Source of the DNA: Pseudomonadota bacterium
Lineage (GTDB): Bacteria; Pseudomonadota; Gammaproteobacteria; Burkholderiales; Burkholderiaceae_C
DNA length: 8,716 nt
NCBI GenBank assembly: GCA_018241985.1
Contig: JAFECV010000070.1
Span: 1-8,716 of the forward strand
Reading direction: 5' to 3'
Below the pieces are notes generated by a model that was not told the origin of the DNA, made no database searches, and worked only from the letters and a program-made list of their open reading frames with translations. This document shows positions 1-5,228 of the stretch, piece by piece. The position numbers and the translations under genes were made by a program. Every line of letters begins with the position of its first letter. The first letter of the stretch is position 1.

Positions 1-1
1 C

Positions 2-283
2 TCGTGGCTCGCGCTCAAGGTGCTGCCGCTGTGCATTCCGCTCGCGGGCCTCTTGAAGAACCGGATGTACACCTACCGCTGGGTCAGCCTGCTGGTGTGG
101 CCGTACTTTGCCGAAGGCGTGGTGCGCGCGACAAGTGATCGCGCACCGAGCGCGTGGCTCGCCGTCGTCGAGATCGCGCTGTGCCTGCTGCTGTTCACCG
201 CCTGCGCGCTGCACGTGCGGATCCGGCTGAAGGGCGCGCGCACCGCCGCGAGCGCCGCCCCGGCCAGCACTTCGCACGCCTGA
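2..283 (+). CDS. DUF2069 family integral membrane protein, C-terminal part (5' end outside window)
   Basis: The reading frame is open from the left edge and ends at TGA 281-283, so the N-terminus is missing. The visible 93 or so residues contain a basic-aromatic turn (GLLKNRMYTYRW) followed by hydrophobic stretches (VSLLVWPYFAEGVV and VVEIALCLLLFTACALHV) and an Ala/Ser-rich tail. The pattern of a short hydrophobic segment, a Gly-x-x-x-x-x-x-Tyr-Thr-Tyr turn and two more helices matches the small DUF2069 inner-membrane proteins of beta- and gammaproteobacteria. No biochemical function is established for that family. The GTG at position 20 is internal and unlikely to be the true start, because the conserved pattern continues upstream of it. 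The next gene begins 28 bases downstream on the same strand, so co-transcription is possible but not shown. Confidence 0.72.
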   Translation, partial: SWLALKVLPLCIPLAGLLKNRMYTYRWVSLLVWPYFAEGVVRATSDRAPSAWLAVVEIALCLLLFTACALHVRIRLKGARTAASAAPASTSHA

Positions 284-311
284 ATCCGAAAAGTAGCTCG
301 AACCGCATGCG

Positions 312-1745
312 ATGAAGCCGCAGACCGAAGCGCTGATCGAGACGCTGCGCCGCACGGTCGGGCCGGCCCATGTGCTCACCGACGGCGACCTGACGGCATG
401 GGAGAAGGACTGGCGGCGCCGCGTGCGCGGCAAGGCGCTGGCGGTGGTGCGACCGGCGACCACGGCGCAGGTCGCGCAAGTGGTGCGCGCCTGCGCGGCT
501 GCCGGCGCAGCGATCGTGCCGCAGGGCGGCAACACCGGGCTCGTGGTCGGCTCGACCCCGGACGCGAGCGGCACCCAGGTCGTGCTGAGCCTGACGCGGA
601 TGAATGCGGTGCGCGCGGTCGACCCGGCGAACCTGACGCTGACCGCCGAGGCCGGCTGCGTGCTGCAGGCGGTGCAGCTGCGCGCCGAGGAGAGCGGGCT
701 GCTGTTCCCCTTGAGTCTCGCGGCCGAAGGCAGCTGCACGATCGGCGGGAACCTCGCGACCAACGCCGGCGGCACCCAGGTGCTGCGCTACGGCAACACG
801 CGCGAGCTGTGCCTGGGGCTGGAAGTGGTCACCGCGCAGGGCGAGGTCTGGGACGGACTCACCGGCCTGCGCAAGGACAACACCGGCTACGACCTGCGCG
901 ACCTGTTCATCGGCTCGGAAGGCACGCTCGGCGTGATCACCGCCGCGACGCTCAAACTCCATCCGCTGCCGGCCGCACGCCTGACGGCCTGGGCGGCGCT
1001 GCCGTCGCTGGCCGCAGCGGTGGCGCTGCTGGCGCTCGCGCAGCGCCGGCTCGGCGCCGGTCTGACCGGGTTCGAAGTGATGAACCGCTTTGCGCTTGAC
1101 CTCGTCGCGCGCCACTTTCCGCAGCTGCGCCAGCCGCAGCTGCAAGATGCGCCGTACTGCGTGCTGCTGGAGGCGTCGGACCACGAATCCGAGGCGCATG
1201 CGCGCGCGCAGTTCGAGCAGTTGCTGGAAAGCGCACTCGATGACGGCTGCGCGCTCGACGCGGTGGTCGCGGAAAGCCTCGCGCAGGCGCGCGAACTCTG
1301 GCATCTGCGCGAGAGCATTCCGCTCGCCCAGGCCGAAGAAGGGCTGAACATCAAGCACGACATCTCGCTGCCGGTGTCCCGCATCCCGGCGTTCTGCACG
1401 GCGACCGACGCACAGCTCGCGCAGGCGATCCCCGGCGTGCGGCTGGTGAACTTCGGCCACCTGGGCGACGGCAACCTGCACTACAACGTGCAGGCGCCCG
1501 AAGGTGTCGATGCCGCGGCTTTCCTGCAGGGCGAAGAAGCGCGGATCAACGCGCTGGTGTTCGACGCGGTGCAAGCGCATGGCGGCTCGATCTCGGCCGA
1601 GCACGGCGTCGGCAGCCTGAAGGTGCACGAACTCGAGCAGCGCAAATCGCCGGTCGCGCTCGCACTGATGCGCGCCATCAAGCAGGCGCTCGATCCCCGG
1701 AACCTGATGAATCCCGGCCGCGTGCTGCGGGAACCGGCGCAATGA
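312..1745 (+). CDS. FAD-binding D-2-hydroxyacid dehydrogenase (GlcD / D-2-hydroxyglutarate dehydrogenase-like)
   Basis: This 477-residue flavoprotein belongs to the vanillyl-alcohol oxidase/PCMH superfamily (FAD_binding_4 plus FAD-oxidase_C). Such enzymes oxidise D-2-hydroxyacids (D-lactate, glycolate, D-2-hydroxyglutarate) to 2-oxoacids and pass electrons to a flavoprotein or the quinone pool. The FAD pyrophosphate loop is PQGGNTGLVVGS starting at residue 70, and further FAD-domain signatures follow (GGNLATNAGG and DLRDLFIGSEGTLGVIT). The C-terminal domain carries the metal/substrate motif GHLGDGNLH (residues 382-390) and SAEHGVG (Glu430, His431). No signal peptide is seen, so it is probably cytoplasmic or peripheral to the membrane. 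Full length is normal for single-subunit members. The ATG at 312 is used; its ribosome site is weak. The stop overlaps the next ATG as ATGA, so the redoxin downstream is probably translationally coupled. Exact substrate cannot be told from sequence; D2HGDH-like enzymes are the closest match by motif. Confidence 0.9.
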   Translation: MKPQTEALIETLRRTVGPAHVLTDGDLTAWEKDWRRRVRGKALAVVRPATTAQVAQVVRACAAAGAAIVPQGGNTGLVVGSTPDASGTQVVLSLTRMNAVRAVDPANLTLTAEAGCVLQAVQLRAEESGLLFPLSLAAEGSCTIGGNLATNAGGTQVLRYGNTRELCLGLEVVTAQGEVWDGLTGLRKDNTGYDLRDLFIGSEGTLGVITAATLKLHPLPAARLTAWAALPSLAAAVALLALAQRRLGAGLTGFEVMNRFALDLVARHFPQLRQPQLQDAPYCVLLEASDHESEAHARAQFEQLLESALDDGCALDAVVAESLAQARELWHLRESIPLAQAEEGLNIKHDISLPVSRIPAFCTATDAQLAQAIPGVRLVNFGHLGDGNLHYNVQAPEGVDAAAFLQGEEARINALVFDAVQAHGGSISAEHGVGSLKVHELEQRKSPVALALMRAIKQALDPRNLMNPGRVLREPAQ

Positions 1746-2224
1746 AACGGCCGGCCGATGCCGCCCTGCCCGCGCCCGAGCTCGACGTGGCGCAATGGTT
1801 CAACGCCGATGCGCCCTTGACGCTGGCCGGCCTGCGCGGCAAGGTCGTGCTGCTGCACGCGTTCCAGATGCTGTGCCCGGCCTGCGTGCGGCTGGCCATG
1901 CCGCAGGCGCAGCAGGTGCACGAGCAGTTCGCCGGCCCCGATCTTGCGGTAGTCGGCCTGCACACGGTGTTCGAGCACCACGAGGCGATGCAGCCGGTGT
2001 CGCTGGCCGCGTACATCCACGAGAACCGGCTGCGCTTTCCGATCGCCGTGGATCGGCCGGACGGCCACGGCGGCATTCCGGCGACGATGCGCGCCTACGG
2101 CATGCAGGGCACGCCGACGCTGATCCTGATCGACCGCCAGGGGCGGCTGCGCCAGCATGCGTTCGGCCACGTGCCGGACCTCGCGCTGGGCGCGGCGCTC
2201 GGCACGCTGCTGGCCGAGACCTGA
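1742..2224 (+). CDS. Thioredoxin-fold redoxin (TlpA/AhpC-TSA-like) with CPAC motif
   Basis: This 160-residue protein has a thioredoxin fold. A strand (KVVLLHAF, residues 34-41) leads into the active site Cys45-Pro-Ala-Cys48. An inserted segment follows, as found in TlpA and peroxiredoxin-like proteins (LAVVGLHTVFEHHEAM, residues 68-83), and then the cis-proline loop GTPTLILID with Thr124-Pro125. These features support a thiol-disulfide oxidoreductase or peroxidase-like role. There is no signal peptide or membrane anchor, unlike periplasmic TlpA, so it probably acts in the cytoplasm. It starts inside the stop codon of the dehydrogenase gene (ATGA overlap), which implies coupling. A link between the two activities is only an inference. 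The segment between the CPAC and cis-Pro motifs is His-rich (His74, His79, His80, His93, His109). Substrate unknown. Confidence 0.82.
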   Translation: MKRPADAALPAPELDVAQWFNADAPLTLAGLRGKVVLLHAFQMLCPACVRLAMPQAQQVHEQFAGPDLAVVGLHTVFEHHEAMQPVSLAAYIHENRLRFPIAVDRPDGHGGIPATMRAYGMQGTPTLILIDRQGRLRQHAFGHVPDLALGAALGTLLAET

Positions 2225-2253
2225 GCCCTCCCCGGCCCCGCGCGCGGCCCCGT

Positions 2254-2781
2254 TCAATCCTTCGTGATGCCGGCGCAGCTCGCGCCGAGCCAGTGGCTAC
2301 GGCCTTCGATGTGCGTCTTGCCGCCGCCCTGCATCTGCCCGTCCCCGGTCATCACCACGTTCTCGGGGTTGGTCGCCTCGACGGTCATGTGCATCCTCAT
2401 TGTTTGCGGTGCCGTGCCGCAGGTGGTGTCGAGTTCGACCTTGGTGCTCGACTTCGACAGCACTTTCTGGCTGCATTCGTGGTTGTCGTCCTGCTTCTTG
2501 AGCCATTGGTCTTCGTCGAGATCCTTCTGCGCCACGCAGTATTTGTGGGTGTGCGTGCGCGGCTGGCCCGAGCGGGCGCGCATCGCCTGCTCCATCGCCG
2601 CGCGCCGCTCGGGCGGCAGCTTGGCCAGCATGTCGGACGGAATCATCATGCCGGTGGTCGTGGTGGTCGTGGTGGACTCCCAGGCGCCGGTCTTCACGTT
2701 GATCGACGTGGCCTGCGCCACGCTCGCGGCCAGCGCAAGCGCGCCGGCGCCGGCATAGAGAAACAGCTTGGTCGTGGACAT
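2254..2781 (-). CDS. DUF3617 family secreted/periplasmic protein
   Basis: This 175-residue protein has a clear Sec signal peptide: Lys5, then a hydrophobic core LFLYAGAGALALAASV and an Ala-Gln-Ala cleavage site at residues 22-24. The mature part starts with a G-x-W-E segment (residues 32-35) and carries four cysteines in the contexts KYC, HEC, TTC and ASC, with SHW near the end. This is the layout of DUF3617 proteins, which are widespread in proteobacteria and of unknown function. The chosen start (ATG at 2781) is preceded by AAAGGAG with a five-base gap, which rejects the longer frame running back into the upstream gene. A run of seven threonines (residues 37-43) is encoded by a 9-bp tandem repeat. 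It lies 29 bases downstream of the TMEM175-like gene on the same strand, so the two may share a transcript. It converges on the redoxin gene. Confidence 0.82.
   Translation of the reverse strand: MSTTKLFLYAGAGALALAASVAQATSINVKTGAWESTTTTTTTGMMIPSDMLAKLPPERRAAMEQAMRARSGQPRTHTHKYCVAQKDLDEDQWLKKQDDNHECSQKVLSKSSTKVELDTTCGTAPQTMRMHMTVEATNPENVVMTGDGQMQGGGKTHIEGRSHWLGASCAGITKD
2653..2675. repeat. 9-bp tandem repeat (GGTGGTCGT, about 2.6 copies) inside the DUF3617 gene
   Basis: Two perfect copies of GGTGGTCGT followed by GGTGG read directly on the plus strand. On the coding (minus) strand the repeat encodes the run of seven threonines just after the G-x-W-E motif of the DUF3617 protein. The unit is a multiple of three, so copy-number change would lengthen or shorten the threonine run without breaking the frame. 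Confidence 0.85.
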
Positions 2782-2810
2782 GGTCGCTCCTTTGCGCGGG
2801 GGGTGAAAAC

Positions 2811-3395
2811 TCATTCGTTCGCGTCGCCGAGCACGCGCTCGATGCGGCGGTCCGGCAGCAACCAGATCAGCGCGACCGCGACGTACAGCAACTGGGCCAG
2901 CCAGGCCGCGCGCGTCGCAAGGACGATGCCGGCCAGATAGAACAGCGGCGAGGCCTTGCCCTTCCAGTCGCCGCCGACCGCGCGCCGCAGCAGCGAGTCC
3001 GATCCCTGGGCGGCGATGATGGTCGATTGCAGGATCCAGTACGCGACCGCCGCCATCAGCAGCACCATGCCGTAGGCGATCGACGGCGCGGCGGCGAAAT
3101 GGTTCTCGCCCATCCACCCGGTGGCGAACGGGAACAGCGACAGCCAGAACAGCAGGTGCAGATTGGCCCAGAGCATGGGCCCGGTGACGCGGCCCGTCGC
3201 CTGCAGCATGTGGTGATGGTTGTTCCAGTAGATGCCGACGTAGACGAAGCTGAGCACGTAGCTCAGGAACACCGGCACGAGCGGCGCCAGCGCATCCAGC
3301 GTCTCGCCGTGCGGCACCTTGAGCTCGAGCACCATGATCGTGATGATGATCGCGATCACGCCGTCGCTGAACGCCTCGAGTCTGCCCTTGCCCAT
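2811..3395 (-). CDS. TMEM175-type potassium channel protein (DUF1211 family)
   Basis: This 194-residue polytopic membrane protein is close to the usual length of bacterial TMEM175 channels (about 200 residues, six helices, assembling as tetramers). The family signature R-x-x-x-F-S-D is present near the N-terminus (Arg5, Phe9-Ser10-Asp11) and continues GVIAI into helix 1. The WNNHHHM segment after helix 2 matches the W-x-N-H-x motif common in this family. Further hydrophobic stretches fall at about residues 38-58, 75-95, 104-125, 150-165 and 166-183. By family knowledge it would conduct K+ through a pore lined by hydrophobic residues of helix 1, without the classical TVGYG filter. Start ATG at 3395 has GAGG upstream. 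The DUF3617 gene follows 29 bases later on the same strand. Channel activity in this organism is inferred, not shown. Confidence 0.85.
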   Translation of the reverse strand: MGKGRLEAFSDGVIAIIITIMVLELKVPHGETLDALAPLVPVFLSYVLSFVYVGIYWNNHHHMLQATGRVTGPMLWANLHLLFWLSLFPFATGWMGENHFAAAPSIAYGMVLLMAAVAYWILQSTIIAAQGSDSLLRRAVGGDWKGKASPLFYLAGIVLATRAAWLAQLLYVAVALIWLLPDRRIERVLGDANE

Positions 3396-3452
3396 CCTGC
3401 CTCACTCTGCCCCGGAAACCCTCTCGGCCCGCAGATTGCGCCGGCGGTCGGG

Positions 3453-3467
3453 AAAAAGCAAGCTGCT
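3453..3467 (-). terminator. Weak candidate terminator after the YefM/YoeB module
   Basis: Read on the minus strand 17 bases after the toxin stop, AGCA-GCT-TGCT forms a short stem and runs directly into five T residues. The four-base stem is too short for a confident intrinsic terminator, but its place between the toxin gene and the TMEM175-like gene, and the T tract in GC-rich DNA, make it worth noting. Confidence 0.3.
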
Positions 3468-3483
3468 CAGGGCGCCGCCTGCT

Positions 3484-3747
3484 TCACTCGTAGTGCGTCC
3501 ACATCCGCAGCACGCGCACCGTGCGTTCCTTCTCGAATACCTCGTAGACCAGCCGATGCTGGATGTTGATGCGGCGCGAATAAGCGCCGGCGAGGTCCCC
3601 GACGAGTTTCTCGTAGGCGGGAGGATTCCGGAATGGATCGTCGGCCAGGACTTCGAGAAGTGCTTCGGCCTTCTCCCTCAGACCCGCGGCCGAGAGCTTC
3701 TTTGCATCCTTTAGCGCGTGCCTGGCATAGACGACGGTCCGCTTCAC
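3484..3747 (-). CDS. yoeB: Txe/YoeB family toxin (ribosome-dependent mRNA interferase)
   Basis: This is the toxin of a type II toxin-antitoxin pair, 87 residues from the GTG at 3747. YoeB toxins bind the ribosomal A site and cleave mRNA during translation. Residues aligned with the E. coli YoeB active site are all present: Glu46 (YEKL), Arg65 (HRLVY) and the C-terminal His85-Tyr86 (WTHYE), with the strong family block YSRRINIQHRLVYEV at 56-70. It therefore looks intact. The GTG overlaps the antitoxin stop as GTGA, which fits coupled translation and the family N-terminus (VKRTVVYAR). A TTG three bases upstream is a less likely start. One extra residue (Glu) follows the usual His-Tyr end. Sampled GC is about 62%, below the flanking genes, so horizontal acquisition is plausible. 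Confidence 0.92.
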   Translation of the reverse strand: MKRTVVYARHALKDAKKLSAAGLREKAEALLEVLADDPFRNPPAYEKLVGDLAGAYSRRINIQHRLVYEVFEKERTVRVLRMWTHYE

Positions 3748-3989
3748 CAACGAACCGCCTTGGCGCTCTTGGCCAAAGGCTCGGCCATGCCCTTTTTGAT
3801 GGACTCCCGCATGCCGGGGACCGACAGAAGATAGAGGGTTTCCTGGATCGCCTGCCAGTCGTCGGCCGAGACCAGCACTGCGCTGCTTCGCTTGCCGGAG
3901 ATCAGGATCGGCTGATGGGATTCGGAAGCCTGGTCGATGAGCCGGTACAGACCGGCGCGCGCTTCGCTGGCGGTGACGAGTGTGGCCAT
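3744..3989 (-). CDS. yefM: YefM/Phd family antitoxin
   Basis: This 81-residue antitoxin is the partner of the YoeB toxin gene just downstream. The N-terminal half holds the Phd/YefM DNA-binding and dimerisation domain (VTASEARAGLYRLIDQASE, residues 5-23, then QPILISGKRSSAVLVSADDW). The rest is the flexible toxin-wrapping tail, beginning IQETLYLLSVPGMRESI (residues 48-64). Both blocks are typical of YefM antitoxins. The chosen ATG at 3989 has AGGAG six bases upstream (plus-strand 3996-4000). A longer frame from 4031 is rejected because it would start inside the promoter. By family knowledge YefM, alone and with YoeB, represses its own operon, and a palindrome suited to this lies upstream. The stop overlaps the toxin start. 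Confidence 0.93.
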   Translation of the reverse strand: MATLVTASEARAGLYRLIDQASESHQPILISGKRSSAVLVSADDWQAIQETLYLLSVPGMRESIKKGMAEPLAKSAKAVRW

Positions 3990-4010
3990 GGTGCTCTCCT
4001 GGAACCCATA

Positions 4011-4039
4011 AGCGTACGTTAAAACGTACATATTGTCAA
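4011..4039 (-). promoter_or_regulatory. Sigma70-type promoter of the yefM-yoeB operon
   Basis: On the minus strand a perfect -35 box TTGACA (plus-strand 4034-4039) is followed, after exactly 17 bases, by TACGCT (4011-4016), which keeps the most conserved T, A and final T of the -10 consensus. The expected start of transcription lies a few bases further on, leaving a short leader before the antitoxin ATG at 3989. A palindrome occupies most of the spacer. Confidence 0.75.
4014..4029. promoter_or_regulatory. Palindromic operator candidate for YefM/YoeB autorepression
   Basis: GTACGTT-AA-AACGTAC is a perfect 7-2-7 inverted repeat. It lies between the -35 and -10 boxes of the antitoxin promoter, so a bound repressor would block RNA polymerase. 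E. coli YefM is known to bind palindromes with a TGTACA core. Here the minus strand reads TGTACG at one arm, a near match. Assignment to YefM rests on position and this resemblance. Confidence 0.65.
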
Positions 4040-4099
4040 CATCAGCCGCGCCAAGCGCCCCCAGGATTCCCGGATCGTTCCGACTGCAGACTCAACCGG

Positions 4100-4459
4100 T
4101 CAATGGCCGATCTCGAAGGCCGCCCACAGCAGCCCCAGCAGCAGCACGATGGCCGACGCGATGGCGTAGCGGACGGTGCGGCGGTATTCGGCCGGAGCAT
4201 CGTCTTCGAGCCGCAGCGACCGGAACAGCGCGACGATCTGCAGCACGATCGCCACGACCAGCGGAACGGTCGCGACGACGGCTCGCCAGGACCATTCGCC
4301 GGAGGCCTCGAAGCTCCAGAAACGCAAGAAGGCGAGCGAGAAACCGAGCAGCACCGTGATCGCGGTGATGATGCCTTGCCGGTACCCTTGCGGGATGCCG
4401 CGGCCCGGTGCGTCGGCTGCGGATTTGCCGGGGCGCTCGCTTTCGTGGTTGTCGGCCAT
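4100..4459 (-). CDS. Small three-helix membrane protein of unknown function
   Basis: I do not recognise this 119-residue protein. It has a hydrophilic, charged N-terminus (residues 1-28, rich in Asp, Glu, Arg, Ser and Gly) and three predicted membrane segments: about 30-48 (IITAITVLLGFSLAFLRFW), 60-79 (AVVATVPLVVAIVLQIVALF) and 98-115 (YAIASAIVLLLGLLWAAF). A charged loop (RSLRLEDDAPAEYRR) separates the last two. The start at 4459 is chosen because GGAG sits five bases upstream and the segment before it is poorly structured. The frame stays open back to 4606, but that would run into the ccdA promoter region. It lies between two toxin-antitoxin modules, same strand as yefM-yoeB and divergent from ccdAB. 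One sampled 60-base stretch is about 67% GC, between the toxin genes and the flanks. A functional tie to either module is not shown. Confidence 0.7.
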   Translation of the reverse strand: MADNHESERPGKSAADAPGRGIPQGYRQGIITAITVLLGFSLAFLRFWSFEASGEWSWRAVVATVPLVVAIVLQIVALFRSLRLEDDAPAEYRRTVRYAIASAIVLLLGLLWAAFEIGH

Positions 4460-4533
4460 AGGAGCTCCATCGTACTCACGATCCAGTCCGCGCTTGTGCA
4501 GAACGGCACGGGTCGCGCTCGCCTGCGACCCAC

Positions 4534-4592
4534 TTTGCGCAGCCGCAGCCCGGGCGAAGTGGCCATTTGCGCAGACGCAATGCGCATACAAT
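4534..4592 (+). promoter_or_regulatory. Candidate promoter and repeated operator of ccdAB
   Basis: A good -10 box TACAAT lies at 4587-4592, about 17 bases before AAGGAG (4609-4614). No -35 box at ideal distance is visible; TTGCGC at 4567-4572 is only 14 bases away. A 14-bp direct repeat, TTTGCGCAGCCGCA (4534-4547) and TTTGCGCAGACGCA (4566-4579), matches at 13 of 14 positions and is offset by 32 bases. The self-palindromic core TGCGCA occurs three times (4536, 4568, 4581), the last touching the -10 box. Such multiple sites suit CcdA/CcdB autorepression, in which the complex binds repeated sites cooperatively. The interval 4460-4620 also has to hold the start signals of the divergent membrane protein gene. 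Confidence 0.5.
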
Positions 4593-4620
4593 TCACGCAT
4601 CGTCATCCAAGGAGTGCGCC

Positions 4621-4911
4621 ATGCTCCCCTCTGCCAAGACCCCGAAGAAGGCCACCAACCTGTCGCTCAACGCCGAGGTGCTGAAGATGGCCAAGGATCT
4701 GGGCATGAACATCTCGCAGACGGTGGATGCGCTGCTGGCCGAAGAGGTCAAGCGCCGCTACTGGGAGAAGTGGCGCGACGACAACCGGGAGGCGTTCGCG
4801 GCCTACAACGAGCGCATTCGCCGCGAGGGGCTGCCGCTGGCCAGGTACCGCAGCTTCGGCCGCAGCCTGGGTGACGGCAAGGTCGCCGATGCCACGCACA
4901 AGGCGGTCTGA
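4621..4911 (+). CDS. ccdA: CcdA-type antitoxin with extended C-terminus
   Basis: This 96-residue antitoxin precedes a CcdB toxin gene. Its N-terminal half (NLSLNAEVLKMAKDLGMNIS, residues 13-32, then a helix LLAEEVKRR) has the ribbon-helix-helix form by which CcdA dimers bind DNA. The toxin-binding region follows: WEKWRDDNREAFAAYNERI (48-66) and the end motif EGLPLARYRSF (69-79). ATG 4621 is chosen because AAGGAG lies six bases upstream. The open frame back to 4567 starts with TTG inside the promoter. Many CcdA proteins stop near the YRSF motif (F-plasmid CcdA has 72 residues); here 17 more residues (80-96) follow. The DNA for that tail contains AAGGCGG, a likely ribosome site for ccdB four bases after the stop. 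By family knowledge CcdA neutralises CcdB and autoregulates the operon. Confidence 0.92.
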   Translation: MLPSAKTPKKATNLSLNAEVLKMAKDLGMNISQTVDALLAEEVKRRYWEKWRDDNREAFAAYNERIRREGLPLARYRSFGRSLGDGKVADATHKAV

Positions 4912-4915
4912 GCCG

Positions 4916-5227
4916 ATGGCGCGCTTCGACGTGTACCCCAACCCGGACAACGACGATCGGGCCACTGTGCCTTACTTCCTCGATGTGCAGAACACGTTCA
5001 TCGAAGTCGAGACGCGCGTGGTGATACCGCTGCACGCGGTCAGCCGATTCGAGGGGGCTGTGCGCAATCTCAACCCGGAACTGGTGGTACAGGGCAAACG
5101 CGTCGTCTTGAACACGGTGGCGCTTGGCGCCGTCCCGTCCAACGAGCTGCGCCGCCCCGTGGCCAATCTCGCTTCGCATCACCCCCTTATCCAGGAAGCT
5201 CTCGACACACTGCTCGGGGGCTATTGA
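4916..5227 (+). CDS. ccdB: CcdB-type toxin (DNA gyrase poison family) with divergent C-terminus
   Basis: At 103 residues this is near the 101 of F-plasmid CcdB. The family pattern is clear: an N-terminal strand (FDVYPNP, residues 4-10), [12 protein letters not shown] (19-30), TRVVIPL (33-39), a central [16 protein letters not shown] block, and a C-terminal helix [15 protein letters not shown]. Family members trap DNA gyrase on cleaved DNA through the GyrA subunit. In F-plasmid CcdB the last three residues Trp99-Gly100-Ile101 are needed for poisoning; here the corresponding residues are Gly101-Gly102-Tyr103, so the key Trp is missing. Toxicity is therefore uncertain, though the fold looks whole. 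Sampled GC is about 61%. The gene starts four bases after ccdA, and its stop is separated by one base from the thyA ATG. Confidence 0.9.
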   Translation: MARFDVYPNPDNDDRATVPYFLDVQNTFIEVETRVVIPLHAVSRFEGAVRNLNPELVVQGKRVVLNTVALGAVPSNELRRPVANLASHHPLIQEALDTLLGGY

Positions 5228-5228
5228 C

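Noticed and set aside
195..1742. 515-codon open frame on the minus strand opposite the flavoprotein gene
   Set aside because: Its translation is rich in Arg, His and Gln with no family motifs, as expected for the antisense frame of a G/C-third-position gene. The plus-strand protein has full family signatures.
2225..2253. Terminator between the convergent redoxin and DUF3617 genes
   Set aside because: Only a short CG-alternating palindrome is present, with no stable stem and no T tract.
1795..2940. 381-codon plus-strand frame spanning the redoxin, the DUF3617 gene and part of the channel gene
   Set aside because: Out of frame with the redoxin and antisense to two genes with clear features; composition is that of a shadow frame.
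2782..3405. Possible fusion of the DUF3617 protein with an upstream extension in the same frame
   Set aside because: The extension is the shifted frame of the TMEM175-like gene. The signal peptide and AAAGGAG support a start at 2781.
3990..4031. Longer YefM starting at 4031
   Set aside because: That start would lie inside the promoter spacer palindrome and lacks a ribosome site; the ATG at 3989 has AGGAG at six bases.
4567..4592. TTGCGC as a -35 box paired with TACAAT
   Set aside because: The spacing of 14 bases is too short for a normal sigma70 promoter; the -10 may work with an activator or another element, so only a candidate promoter is listed.
4567..4620. Longer CcdA starting from TTG at 4567
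   Set aside because: It would span the TACAAT box and the AAGGAG site; the ATG at 4621 fits both.
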